64,000 bases of DNA, from positions 2,067,826 through 2,131,825 of the forward strand of contig NC_061788.1 in the NCBI RefSeq assembly GCF_022458985.1, in the 5' to 3' direction. Below the pieces are notes generated by a model. It was given only the letters and a program-made list of their open reading frames with translations. It did not search any database and had not been told where the DNA came from. Position 1 is the stretch's first letter; every line of letters starts with the position of its first letter. Below, piece after piece: positions 54,201-64,000 of this stretch. Made by a program: the position numbers and the translations under genes. Source of the DNA: Mugil cephalus. Taxonomy: Eukaryota > Chordata > Actinopteri > Mugiliformes > Mugilidae.

Positions 54201-54633
54201 AAGCTACATAATTCAGTCACTTCGATCAGAAATGAACAGTTTCCATACAAACTGAATAAAAACATGGGATGTGACATAAAAAGGTTGTAACTTTATTAAT
54301 GTAGAGGTTCTGATGATAAGGAGCAATGAATCTACCACAGAAGAAGAAAAAGAAGAAGTACAGGAGAGATTAAAGGAAGGAAGGAAGAGAAGAAGTGGTA
54401 AAGGAAGGAGAAAAACAAAAATGAGGAGAAGATTGCAGAGAAGGTGAAAGAAAAACAGAAAGGAGGAAAATGACGAAGGGTATCGAGTAGATGGAGCTGG
54501 AAAAGAAGAGGAACAAACATGGAGGAGAAAGAGAGGAAGGAGGAGTAGAGGACGTCATCTCACCAGTGTTGAGCTCAAAGTCATCGAGCAGTTTGTCCAG
54601 ATCACACACAGCTGCCTTGAAGAAGCTGTCCAT
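42205..54633 (-). CDS. zfyve16: Endofin (zinc finger FYVE domain-containing protein 16), complete
   Basis: This is an endosomal PI3P-binding scaffold that anchors Smads and sorts cargo. Seventeen exons: 54633-54564, 54154-52287, 50305-50209, 48210-48034, 47914-47775, 46879-46663, 46373-46251, 46053-45898, 45809-45585, 45044-44962, 44882-44778, 44690-44540, 44301-44221, 44114-43952, 42987-42882, 42768-42586, 42363-42205; 4104 nt, 1367 residues (human about 1540). It opens [20 protein letters not shown], an endofin signature. Others are [20 protein letters not shown] and GGARPKQL. The FYVE finger spans about 618-680 with [10 protein letters not shown] and RRHHCR (637-642), split by an intron after K646. 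A Smad-binding segment (about 692-738) follows, then [14 protein letters not shown] and the conserved SARA/endofin C-terminal domain ending [12 protein letters not shown]. The N-terminal low-complexity region is acidic and shorter than in mammals. Confidence 0.96.
43115..43900. other. zfyve16: zfyve16 intron 14
   Basis: This is the main part of the 964-bp intron between exons 14 and 15. It is AT-rich and includes CCATCTAGTGGCAGC at about 43247 and (TG)n near 43918-43946. Nothing else is evident. Confidence 0.55.
45225..45310. repeat. CACGATACGTATCACGATAC palindromic repeat
   Basis: ACGATACGTATCACGATACT followed by CGAGTCATGATACGATATTATG resembles the interspersed CACGATA repeats, likely hAT-type MITEs, common in vertebrate introns. 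It lies in zfyve16 intron 9. Confidence 0.45.
47255..47400. repeat. Fish interspersed repeat (CTCCCCCTGGTG ... GGGCGGGGCTTGG)
   Basis: The segment with AGCTCCCCCTGGTGTC, GCAGTATGGGTCATAAGCTC and CCCCCTCCATATTAGTGGG looks like a repeat recurrent in fish genomes. It is in zfyve16 intron 5, whose other 700 bp show nothing notable. Confidence 0.5.
48250..48315. repeat. Fish interspersed repeat (GGATTTAGTG..GTGGTGAG..GCAGATTGCAACC)
   Basis: AAAGGACCAGCAGGCAGGAT followed by GTGGTGAGATTGCAGATTGC matches a well-known short fish repeat. It lies in zfyve16 intron 3. Confidence 0.6.
49321..49366. repeat. (CTCC)n microsatellite
   Basis: About eleven CCCT/CTCC tetranucleotides in zfyve16 intron 3. Confidence 0.92.
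49700..49875 (+). repeat. GGGGGCGGTAATGCAC repeat with AAG-rich tail
   Basis: AGTAGGGGGCGGTAATGCAC followed by purine-rich AAGAAGAAG is a frequent interspersed unit in fish genomes. Confidence 0.55.
50306..52286. other. zfyve16: zfyve16 intron 2 (inside the FYVE finger)
   Basis: About 2 kb of AT-rich DNA without a gene. Its left half contains a GCATCGCGAGGCGGTTAGAG patch similar to hAT-like repeats. Its right end contains a LINE-like tail (51975-52066). The intron separates the two halves of the FYVE zinc-binding domain. Confidence 0.55.
51975..52066 (+). mobile_element. LINE/L2-like 3' tail
   Basis: GACTTTGATGTAAAGCACCT then GGCTGGAACAATAAAATTTG and a TTGATTGGTTGG tail resemble the 3' ends of L2-type elements. 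Confidence 0.45.
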
Positions 54634-54664
54634 GCTGGACTACAACAGCTGGGCCTCAGATCCT

Positions 54665-54752
54665 CCACTTCCTGGAAACAAACAGGAAGAATCAACTCCA
54701 CTTCCTGGAAACAAACAAGAAGAATCAACTCCACTTCCTGGAAACAAACACT
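54665..54752. repeat. zfyve16: 33-bp tandem repeat spanning the zfyve16 first-coding-exon acceptor
   Basis: Nearly three copies of a 33-bp unit containing ACTTCCTGGAAACAAACA. On the transcript strand every unit contains TGTTTGTTTCCAG|GAAGTGG, a good 3' splice site, giving possible exon starts at 54671, 54704 and 54737. The 54671 site gives the shortest 5' UTR before the ATG at 54633. Confidence 0.8.
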
Positions 54753-54764
54753 TCCTACTTCAGT

Positions 54765-55122
54765 TGTGGTGGAATATGTGGACTACAGGTGAGACTCGGT
54801 ACCCAATATACCTCATTACTTTGGTAATTCTTTGTTACACACTAGGATTATTGGTTGTTTTACCTGGGTGGTTTTGGTAAAATATTTTAGTAGAGAAGTT
54901 AGTTAAGCCTTTTGTTTGTTGTTTTCAATATAGAAATTTGTTAACCAGGCCTAGTTTGGTTATATTACTTTGATTTATTTGGTCCTAGCCTTCCCCACTG
55001 TTTACGCTTCAAGGAGATTTTTACCTTTTTGTATTTGAATAAATTCTAAAGATTTGTTTACACCAAAACACTGTCCCGTGTCTGTCAATACCTTCCCCCG
55101 AGACGTTCCTGGGGACGCAACA
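54765..55122 (+). mobile_element. Possible solo LTR of an LTR retrotransposon
   Basis: The stretch begins TGTGGTGG and ends GGGGACGCAACA. It has an internal AATAAA (around 55040) and a CTGTCAATACCTTCCCCCGA segment before the 3' end, as in the U3-R-U5 of fish Gypsy-type LTRs. I see no matching target-site duplication or internal genes, so this remains tentative. Confidence 0.35.
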
Positions 55123-55822
55123 AGCATGAATGTAGGTCACTGCTCAACTCATTAACTCACAGGGCCTTCCTTGTTTACTCATTTATGTGGAGCTAAACAC
55201 TGAGAATCTTTATCACAACAACACAAAAATCTGAGTAATTATATTCACGGTAAAAGCTGGGTTCATTGCCGGGAGCTCGGCCACGTAAGGACGTCATCAG
55301 ATTTTAAAATGAAGAGGAACAAGGAAGTAGAGAGCACACCTTAAATCTGTATAAATATTCAGTCAGCAGCGAACACTAAACGTCTGAATAAATCAGTTTA
55401 CATCCACGATATAAACTTCAAGAAAAGATATACGCTGATGCACAACAACATAATAAATCTCCTTTGTTTACGTGAGACAGCTCCAATAAACCAGGTGAAC
55501 TTTACAGTCAGAGAAGAACAACTACAAGTACTAAGATGATTTATGGCGCAGCCATTGTTAGACTAAATGCTTCCATCTAAACTGGACCAACTCCTCCATC
55601 AGGAACATTCAGCTCCACTGCTTCTATGTTTGCACATTCACTAATATTCCTAAAACAATCAGAATAAAAACTGCCTGCGTGTCTAGTGAATTCATGCTAA
55701 TATAACATAATATCTGGCAATCAGGATTAATTTAAACATAACAGAGATGTTGATTCATCTGTGTTTTCATTATTTTGAACTACTTTAACTCAATCCTCCA
55801 TACACCTAATGAAGTGAGCATA

Positions 55823-56210
55823 ACCAGATCAGCCACAACATTACGACCACTAACATTTAAACCATCTTGTGACAATTCAGTGTTCTGCTGGAAAACTTTA
55901 GACGTTGCATTCATTGTTTTGGATGTTACTTACAAATGTAGCACCCACCTAGACTGGACTAGACCAGACTAGGCCAGGCCCTCCTTGACGGCAGCAACAT
56001 GCAGTCTGACACACACACAAAAATAATTTAGTTACAACTCAAAAAAACTCTAGATCCCAAACGGATCAAGTATCTGTGGGATGATCCTCAAAGGCCATCA
56101 CTAACTACATTCAACGCCCTCAGGAGACCCATGTCCATTCTCTGATGAGTCACCACAAGGGAGATGTACACAACATTAGGACGGTGGTCATAATGTTATG
56201 CCTCATGCAT
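55823..56210. mobile_element. MITE with CAGCCACAACATTACGACC ends
   Basis: ATCAGCCACAACATTACGAC on the left and GTGGTCATAATGTTATGCCT on the right form the terminal inverted repeat. It is about 390 bp long and includes an internal TGGGATGATCC segment recalling a deleted transposon body. An (AT)n run follows directly. Confidence 0.65.
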
Positions 56211-58079
56211 GTATATATATATATATATATATATTAGACACAACATCTGCACAAATAGATGGAACTTGCCTCAAAGCACAGGAAGGCAGAAATTGTCCAG
56301 AATAAAGTAAAACTCTACAAAATTACACACAAAAAACACCATCAAGAGGAATAAAGTGGCCACAAGAAAGTAGAAAGAAGTAAAAGAAAGGTATAACACA
56401 AAAAAACTTGTAAGCTGAATTTCTTATAACCAATATCTAATGTCTAAATGTGTTGTATATACAAAAGGCATTGAACTGCCACTTGTTTGCTCACACACTG
56501 TTTCACAGAAAGCATGCCAGACTCAGTCACGTGGTCTTTCTCTGTCATCAGTCAACTATTTTCTGTGTTAAGGCGTTTTTCCACAGCAGCAACCACTTGA
56601 ATCGATGTCACGACTGCCTCAGGTCTTTATCTGTTCAGCGGTCGCATTTTAGATTCAGACAAGGAGCAGCTCTTGAGCTGAACAAGCTACGTGACATCCA
56701 GGACGACTGCGAATCAGCTTTAACCGGGAGGAAACATTCAAGCCTTTGTCCTTCTCGTCTAATGAAAGAAAAACACTGCGACACTGTACGAAAGCTCCAA
56801 ATATCTTCTGCGCAACAAGAAGATGCCTCCAAATGTGACTTCCAGTAGTAGCAGACTACTTTAATACTTCAATTTAAATTCCATTAAGTGCAGCTTCAAT
56901 CTCATACATTAATTGTATAATTGTATGTACCGCCAAGTGACTCCAAATAACCAAAAAGAAAAAATGGCTAAATATAGATGAAACATCAACAGCAGGAGAG
57001 GAAAATGACTAACACCAGTCACAATGTTATCACAACAACATGGAATGTGACTTAAATGACACGTGGTTCCGTTAGAAAAACAAAACATGTCAGGCTACTT
57101 TTTTAAGGTTTAGTTTTCTTCTTGTTCCAAGGCCACAACAGGAACATTGCAGCAGTTCCTCCTTTTGTTTCCTCCTTCAGAAACACTCAGGTTGTCACTC
57201 AGTAACTAGTGACCATGGAGGGAAAATATTTAGGGCAAAGCCATGAGTCAGTCTCATTAAAAGACAGGTCCTACACTACAATATGCATTAACAATAAACA
57301 ATAGCTCATTTAATATTATTATTAAGTTGTACTCATGTTAGCTTGTTAATACCCTGAGGTTAGGTGATAGGAAGCATTAGGGATGTGAGTGTCTTTGTAT
57401 CTAAACTGTCTAATAGAAAGTAAACACAGTGGTTACAGTTGTTTACATCTCAAATGTGTCGGGTCACACTTATTATTTTCCCAACTTGTACTTGAATTAA
57501 ATAAAACGCATCAGCTCTGACTGCTTCCTAATTAATAAAGTTGTTGATAAAGAGCAGAAGAGCCGCTCGTTTAAAGAGTCTGACTCTGTGTCGCTCACTA
57601 AATTAGCAAACAAGCTAGCCGTTAGCATGTAGCATTAGCGACTACATTTCACCACTTAACTTTTAGCTTCGGCGTTAAATACTAGACTCTTCGGTGCAAA
57701 ATATTTACGTGTCCTAAGCACGGTTCATTTACTACCTGACTTTTGTTTGTCAACTCGAATAAACCAGATTAAATCCGTTGAGGCTAACGTTAGCCTGTTG
57801 GCCGACTAAAGTCTTGTAGCTGGTCGTTATCCAGTAGCATTAGCGGCTACATTTCACTGCTTAACTTTTAGCTTCGAGGTTAAATGCTGGACTCTTTGAT
57901 GCTAAACGTTTAAACGTTTCAAACACGACCTATTCAAAACCGCAGGTTGTTTGTCACCTCAAATAAACCACATTAAATCCGTTGAGACTAACCGTTGGGA
58001 CTAACGTTAGCATGTTAACCGGCTAACGTCTTGTAACGTTAACTAGCTCCCAGTAGCAGTTGTTAAATTTCTTTCTTAC

Positions 58080-58240
58080 CGGCGCTATTTTTATTCCATA
58101 ACTCCAAGTCCCGTGTAATCCGGTTAGGATTTAAAACAGAAGCACACGCCGTCGTGACATCCTTCAACGAGCAGAAGGTTGTGTTTTGGGGGGTTCTGTG
58201 TTAGCTTCGCTAAAGAGGGGTGAACGCTCCAGTCAGGCCG
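58080..58240 (-). promoter_or_regulatory. zfyve16: Inferred zfyve16 non-coding first exon and promoter
   Basis: On the minus strand, AAAATAGCGCCG is followed by a strong donor (GTAAGAAAG at 58079). Upstream is AAGATGGCGGC (58237-58247), the canonical YY1 element often found at the start of TATA-less housekeeping genes. I infer a non-coding exon of up to about 160 bp that splices to the acceptor at 54671. Confidence 0.5.
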
Positions 58241-58599
58241 CCATCTTGATCAGACTGTGGAGAGGTCACAGGATCTGGAAGTCACACTACTACTGCATGA
58301 TCCCAGCTACAAACAAAAAAGAAAAATAACAGCATTAAAAAAGAAAAAAGAAAAAAACAATGTTCGCACACTCTGTTTTGCTTCATTTAGATGGACCAGC
58401 TTTTAGCTTTGATTCACATGCGAGCAGGGGCGACACTGGAGGGGGCTTCAGGGGCGATTTAATGTCAGTGTCACAAAGCTGGCATTTGTTTTTGTTTTTT
58501 TGTGTTTTTAAAAAGAGAAATTTCAAAGAAAAAAATTTTAAATGAGAAGATAAAGTAGGAACAATAAGTACAACAGACAGAACAACCTAAACGAGACAC

Positions 58600-59600
58600 G
58601 GCCGACTAATATCAGATCATCCACCACCTCTAAGCAGTGACAGAATATTCTAAAGAGATGCAAAATAACCACAAAAAGATAAAATACTTCAAGGCTAAGG
58701 ATTCACAAAGGTACCAGCAACTAAATTAAGAAGCAGAAAGTACACAGGAGACCCAAAACAATGACGTGAAATAAAAACTTAACTTAAAAATAATCCAAAA
58801 CTGACATAAAAAAAAGAGGCAAACCATCTACAAAGAGATACTGTGAGGCCAGTGTGACCCCAAACAGGTTCACAGTGGTTAAAAAATAAACTTGTGTAGT
58901 AACAGATCAGCGCCATCAGGTGGAGTCTTTGGTCAGCTTTAGAATTATCTTTTAACAGTGAATTTATTTTATGTATGCATTTTACAAAATGTCTAATAAC
59001 AGTGACAAACTAATTCAAAAGAACAAAAAAGGAAAAAATAGATCCAAAATGAAAACAAAGAAGAGCAAAGATAACTCAAAGATGCAAAATGACCAAAATT
59101 AGATGCAAATTTTATAAAATATCCACATAAAGATGCAAAGCAGATACAGAATGCTGTTATCAGAAATCCGCAAGCTGCAAATAAAACTAACAAAACGAGA
59201 TGTAAACAAACCATAAACACGTGAAAAACAGCCGCAAGAAAATAAAGAAGTAAAATATGTACAATGACCACAGAAATAGTACAAAACAACCACAAACACT
59301 TCAAATGACCACATATTGAAAAGTGAAGTGAAACATCACCACTTGTTTGTAAATGATGTTGTAACAACAGCTTAGTTCCAGATAAAGGCTTCTTTCATAT
59401 TCGTCGTTTGTACCTTTTAGCATCTAATGCCTTGTGTTTTAACAAATGTTGTGGCTGCTTTGTATCTTTTTTTTTGGACATATTGTTAAATTTGTCTGTT
59501 TGCGGCTTATTTTCCATCTGTTTTGCATCTATTACGGGACGTTTTCTTAACTTTTACACATCGTTTTTGGTGGCAGTTTTGCCTCACAATTTTATTTCTC
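58600..59600. repeat. GATGCAAAATGACCACA repeat in two opposite orientations
   Basis: The words GATGCAAAATAACCAC (58658), GATGCAAAATGACC (59080) and AAAACAACCACAAACAC (59282) belong to a degenerate array. From about 59405 onward the reverse complement appears (TTGTGTTTTAAC, GTTTTGCATCTATTAC). The two arms can form a large imperfect inverted repeat. Confidence 0.55.
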
Positions 59601-59622
59601 TTTGGTTTTAAAATTATGACTC

Positions 59623-59623
<1 letters not shown>

Positions 59624-59669
<46 letters not shown>
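59624..59669. repeat. (AAT)n microsatellite
   Basis: About 15 ATA units. Confidence 0.93.
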
Positions 59670-59671
<2 letters not shown>

Positions 59672-60059
59672 TAATTTATACTTGAACCCTGAGGAAAAGT
59701 GATGTTCCTGCTGTTCCGTCAGTAGTGTGTACAGCTGGAGATGTGGGCTGCAGCAGAATCTGGATCCTCCGCATTACAACTAGAACTCATAGTTACGATA
59801 TCATTCACAAAAGACAGATGAGATTTTGCATCATTTCTGAAGGATAAACCACACAAGCTTGGAAGAGGTGGCTTCATTCATACACGCTTAAATAGCGTGC
59901 AATAGTGGTAAAACAAATGAATAAATAGAGGCGGCGCTAATATGCTTCCATAATCCATAAGTATAGTTGACCGATTCGTCTAACTGCCTGCACAGCATTT
60001 TGTAGAAACATTCACATGCGCTGGTTGTTATAGTCTCAAAAGATCAACTTTTTCTCATC

Positions 60060-60365
60060 ATAGTATTTTGACTTTTTTTTTTTTTTCATTAGTATTTTGA
60101 CTTTTTTTTTTTGTATTTCAACTATTTCTGGACGTCATATTTTGACATTTTTCTCGACATTTCAACTTTTGTCCTCAACATTTCGACTTTTTTCTCAGCA
60201 TTCCGCGTTTTTTGTCAATTTTGTGCTTCAACTTTTTCTCGCCATTGCATTTCAACATTAATCTTGACATTTAAGCTATTTTTTCATTATTCACATTCAC
60301 TTTTTTTCTCAATATTTCGACTTTTTATCTCTAAACACATGATTTTCTCAAAGCTAATTTTTTCT
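60060..60365. repeat. T-rich CATTTCGACTTTTTTCTCA repeat
   Basis: Some 12 diverged units of 20-30 bp (TTTTCTCGACATTTCAACTT and variants). The open frame rich in Phe/Ser here is compositional. Confidence 0.65.
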
Positions 60366-60475
60366 CATGGGTGACCGTAATAGTCTTCAGTACCTGGATG
60401 ACTGAGAACTTTCACAGACCTATATTTTTTATTTGGTGGTGAGTAACCTTTTTATTTGGCCCTGTGTATATTTGA

Positions 60476-60610
60476 GTTCGCTCATTCGTCCTCCGGGCCG
60501 CTGGGGGCGCTGGTGCCGCAGGGCGCCGCCTCTCGGCCGCTTCCAACCAAACTCAAAAGAAGTCGAGGAGGAAGGACAGAAACAGGAAGAAGATAAAATC
60601 GGTACCAACA
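60476..60610 (+). promoter_or_regulatory. ube2l3-like promoter / 5' UTR
   Basis: A GC-rich segment (CCTCCGGGCCGCTGGGGGCG, GGGCGCCGCCTCTCGGCCGC) lies directly before the ATG at 60611, as expected for a CpG-type promoter. A perfect CRE (TGACGTCA) lies in intron 1 at 60950-60957. Confidence 0.45.
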
Positions 60611-63600
60611 ATGACTTCGACCAGGAGACTAAGCAAGGTAATAAAAATACCAAATTACTGCATTTACGCCACTAAGCGACTAATTTCGGGGTTAAATTTG
60701 AAGCTAGAGTCCCGCCGACCGGGAGGAAACGTTTCTCGTTCATGTGTCGGTCAAAATGAAAGGATAATGACGGCCGACAAGACGAAAGGCTGAGAGCCGA
60801 GGAGGGAGTTTGAGACTCGGCCGGGTCGCGGTTCAGGACTCGGGCAGAGGAAAGTCATCCGCGGGTTTTATCTGCTTTTAGGGTGTTGAGCTGATCCGGA
60901 TCCATGTTTGAGTCTGAGGGGAAAACATGGAGACTTCAGGGCTGGGGCATGACGTCAGGCCTCAGCTGGCCACACATCGACATATAAATAATAATCGATT
61001 GCTGTCGCGATCCGTCGGTTAATCGGTTAATCTACAGCCTTAATTGTTTCTCGGTAAAAATATTTACCAAATATGCTCTAATTTGATTCAAGTCACTGTT
61101 TAATACTATTGTAAATGGATTATTGTTGATTAGTTATTGCAGAAATATAACGTATGATCAAGAAAATGTCAGAAAAATTGTTAAAAAAAAAAAACCGAGT
61201 TAACTAGGATTCTGGTTATTAGTAATATTTGCTGTAACAACAAAATCCAGGGAAATAAATATGAATACGTTGAGTCATCGGTTCATTTGGAAATGAGTCT
61301 AAATTAATATTAGATGAGATAAATATCTTGCAGATTATAGTTTCTAGAGAATAATCACAGTTTCATAGCATTTCATTCTAAAGTTACTGTTATTGATTAA
61401 TTATCTCTAAAATCTGCTGCATCATCGAGCAAATGTCGGAAAACTAAAACTGAAATAATCACAAAAATTTGTTACACAAAATATTTTTTCTTACAGACTG
61501 AACTAGGATACTTGTTTTTGTTTTTCAGTAAAAATATTTACCAAATATGCTCGAATTTGCTCGAGGTTGGTGTTTAATACCATTAAAAAAATGATTATTA
61601 TTTATTTATTTTCTCTAAAATACATTGTACATGGTCAAGTATGTGTGTAGAATTTAACAAATAAAAATTAACAAATAAAAATTTCTAAAACAGTAATTAA
61701 ATTGTATAAAACAGATATTTGGCTATACATGTTGATTTAGAAATAATGATAAGTGACACTGAATAATAAAAAATAATTTATTTTTGCTCTGCTGAGAAGA
61801 AACGCCCCTTTTTCTGTTTTGAACTTCTTTTGCTTTCACAATGATTGAAGTGATAGTGAAACTATTTGTTGGCTCTGGCTCTAAGACAAGACGAGATGAG
61901 ATGAGATGTGATAATACGTTAAATTATGCCACAGTGGAGGAATTTAAATATTTAAAATAGTCATATCTTATCTTATATCTTGTATTATATGAGAGGAGTG
62001 TGGGGATGAATGCAGAGCAGTAAAAACAAACTGAAATCTTTATCAGTACGAGGTATTTTCTGACAAACCAGATTTTAAAGTCACAGCATCTTTCGGGTAA
62101 ATGTGATGTAATGGAAATACCCTAATCGAGTACAAACGCCGCACAGCTGCAGTTAATCTACTTTTCACCAAATAAAACATTAAAAGTCAGATTGACGTCT
62201 GCGCTGAGCTCTTGGTTTACTCTGAGCTTTTGGTTTCCCTTTAAATGTCAAGTTCAGGAATTCCCCTCTGAAACAAACAGCCATGTTTGTCACCACTTCC
62301 CAAATTCCCCCGACGATCCGGGTTTATGCTTCAGGTAAAAGGCAGTTTATTAGGTACATGATAGGTACGAATAGGAACGAATTATGATTTAATGTCCTAA
62401 AGCATGACTGTTAATGATTAAGTGACTTTCAGTGGATAGAAACCAAGAGCAGCTTTTATTATCACACACTTACTGAACAGAAGAATATATAATAATAATA
62501 GATAAATAAAATATTTAAGCTAAAAAAAACATTTAAGGTTAAAGTTTCTCATGTTTGTATATTTTCTTGTTTTTTCTGTGTTGTAAAGTGAACTTTTCTC
62601 AGTTAATTTAAAGGTTTAAAGGACTTTAAATGTCTTCTAGGTTGAAATATCTGTTGTATTTTCTCGTTTTCTTTCTCCTGTGAATCACTTCAAGGTTTTC
62701 ATTGTTTGTTTTCTGCTGTAGGAGCTCGAAGACCTCAGGAAATCTGGGATGAAGCATTTCCGCAACATTCAAGTGGATGAGTGTAACATTTTGAACTGGC
62801 AAGGGCTCATTGTTCCTGTAAGTACTGTGACATAACCCCGCACACTTTACAAGCTTTAATGTGGTTAGAACCATCTCGCATGTCACCGACCGGCTGGTTC
62901 AGATGCTCCAACTCTTTATTAAACCTATTACAATGAGAAGAACCCGAGGAGCGATGAGATTAACGTTCATTCTTCTGTCTGCCTCTCCTCTCTCTGTATG
63001 AACAGCTGATCAAATCTGGGAGCGAGTCAGACTTTGAGCATCGTCCACTCAGCTACAGTCTCCTCTTTATCTAATTTACTCGCTGGGTGAACTACAGACC
63101 GTCATTAAAGTGAAGCTTTGAAGCTGCAGGAAAAAGTCCTGAAAGTTGACAAAGAGAAACCAGTGAAAAACCCTGAAACAGAAATATTGCACTTGGTTAT
63201 TTATTTATTTCTATTGGATTAAGGTCAAGACTTAAACTTTCTTGTGGTTCTTCTTTAACTGTTGTACTAGATCCACTGGAGAACCACTGGTGTTCGTGGA
63301 CTTGTTGACCTACTTACTTACTTACCTACCTACCTACCTACCTTCCTTCCTTCCTTCCTTCCTCCCAGTTTCTCTTCACATTCAGCTCATGTCCAGACAT
63401 TTTTTCCAACTCATTGATGTTGAAGTGAACTTTTACCTCACAAATATGTAATATCGTCTCATTTTCCTCAATGGACAAAGGCTAAAGTTTAATATTTCAG
63501 TTTCAGTTGTTTAGTTATTTTCTACTTGTCAACTTTCAGGACTATGAACGTGCTTTAGCATTGGTTGATGGTTTCGTTGGTTTAGGATTAACACATATGA

Positions 63601-63919
63601 TTGGTGGCCACATATTCGAAGTGCTAGCAGCTTTAGCTCTGTGCTAGCACTTCAAATATGTCGGCTGAAAATGTCGCCTGTGTTACGGATGAACTACTAC
63701 TCCCTCTTTCTGTCTCCCCGGCCCTTTCAAAGGACTGTCCCCCATACGACAAAGGAGCGTTTCGGATCGAGATCATCTTCCCCGCCGAGTACCCCTTCAA
63801 GCCGCCCAAGATCACCTTCAAGACAAAAATCTACCACCCCAACATCGACGAGAAGGGCCAGGTCTGCCTGCCCATCATCAGCGTGGAGAACTGGAAGCCG
63901 GCCACGAGAACCTGCCAAG
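60611..63919 (+). CDS. ube2l3: UBE2L3-like (UbcH7 family) E2 ubiquitin-conjugating enzyme, 5' three exons
   Basis: The enzyme accepts ubiquitin from E1 on a cysteine and passes it to HECT or RBR E3 ligases. Visible exons: 60611-60637, 62722-62817 and 63733-63919; the last exon(s) lie beyond the window. Exon 1 gives MTSTRRLSK, in frame with the 9-residue UBE2L3 start. Exon 2 gives [20 protein letters not shown] and [12 protein letters not shown]. Exon 3 gives [34 protein letters not shown] (76-78), the catalytic Cys86 in GQVCLP, and [11 protein letters not shown]. Phe63, the E3-contact residue of UBE2L3, is kept. The residue after TRT is Cys, as in UBE2L6, where UBE2L3 has Asp. Overall similarity is clearly to UBE2L3; which teleost copy it is remains open. 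The reading frame that starts at 63658 before exon 3 is intronic. Confidence 0.9.
60638..62721. other. ube2l3-like intron 1
   Basis: AT-rich intron with a direct repeat: 61045-61180 and 61500-61650 share GTAAAAATATTTACCAAATA followed by TGCTCTAATTTG / TGCTCGAATTTG and a GATTATT core. A weaker third copy starts near 61370. A Tc1-type end (GGCAGTTTATTAGGTACATG) lies at 62341. No gene is visible. Confidence 0.55.
62818..63732. other. ube2l3-like intron 2
   Basis: Holds a compound microsatellite, CTTA/CTAC/CTTC (63310-63364), and a short palindromic GTGCTAGCAG / CTGTGCTAGCAC pair near 63620-63650. Nothing else is evident. Confidence 0.55.
63310..63364. repeat. Compound (CTTA)(CCTA)(CTTC)n microsatellite
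   Basis: Three adjoining related tetranucleotide runs, which suggests stepwise mutation of one array. Confidence 0.9.
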
Positions 63920-64000
63920 GTGCGGCAATAAATTTCAATAACACGTTATAAAATAGAAATAGAGAGTTTGGATCAGATACCGTTGTGTTTCAACATCCCG

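Larger units (their letters stand above)
54672..58077. other. zfyve16: zfyve16 5' UTR intron (inferred)
   Basis: Between the first coding exon and the inferred non-coding exon lie the possible LTR, a MITE (55823-56210), an (AT)n run (56212-56235) and unique AT-rich DNA. A 132-residue plus-strand open frame (56450-56848) resembles no known protein. At 57600-58060 a segment is loosely repeated (GCATTAGCGACTACATTTCA / GCATTAGCGGCTACATTTCA). Confidence 0.5.
58250..60475. other. Divergent intergenic region between zfyve16 and ube2l3-like
   Basis: No gene is visible. It is filled by GATGCAAAATGACCACAAAA-type repeats (58600-59340), their reverse-complement counterpart (59400-59600), (AAT)n (59624-59669) and a CATTTCGACTTTTTTCTC repeat (60060-60365). 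Confidence 0.6.

Noticed and set aside
56450-56848. 132-residue plus-strand open frame in the zfyve16 5' intron
   Set aside because: No recognisable domain, no homologue I know and no splice or promoter context; a transcript would be needed to reopen it.

Overview
The window looks like nuclear DNA of a ray-finned (teleost) fish. It has vertebrate genes split into many small exons with GT-AG introns, dense microsatellites, short Tc1/mariner-type and other terminal-inverted-repeat elements, an L2-type LINE relic, and fish-style degenerate GCTAA and AAGTC repeats. There is no bacterial, organellar or viral gene content. I rebuilt the gene models by hand from splice sites and reading phase. The three complete models all close in frame: 7 exons and 2727 nt, 12 exons and 1209 nt, 17 exons and 4104 nt.

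Layout. Four genes lie on the minus strand. (1) cnnm3: only the first coding exon (204-902); the gene runs off the left edge. (2) cnnm4: 8866-26332, seven coding exons, complete, with a CpG-rich promoter carrying a perfect CRE. (3) A SEC14-like CRAL-TRIO/GOLD lipid-binding protein closest to SEC14L2: 27915-36473, twelve exons, complete. (4) zfyve16 (endofin): 42205-54633, seventeen coding exons, complete, with an inferred non-coding first exon near 58.1-58.2 kb. On the plus strand, a ube2l3-like E2 ubiquitin-conjugating enzyme starts at 60611 and runs off the right edge; three exons are visible, including the catalytic cysteine.

How they relate. cnnm3 and cnnm4 are paralogues in tandem, as in mammals, and both belong to the CNNM magnesium-homeostasis family. 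The SEC14-like protein, endofin and the E2 enzyme act in lipid binding, endosomal TGF-beta/BMP signalling and ubiquitin transfer. I see no reason to treat the five as one pathway; this is ordinary eukaryotic neighbourhood.

Between genes the DNA is mostly repeats: a 350-bp GGAA tract, a minisatellite that makes up nearly a whole intron, a microsatellite serving as a polypyrimidine tract, a triplicated splice acceptor, several local duplications, paired-end MITEs, an L2 fragment and a possible solo LTR. I found no tRNA, rRNA, CRISPR array or evident new system. The most notable items are the splice signals built from tandem repeats and the mosaic Smad-binding region of zfyve16.
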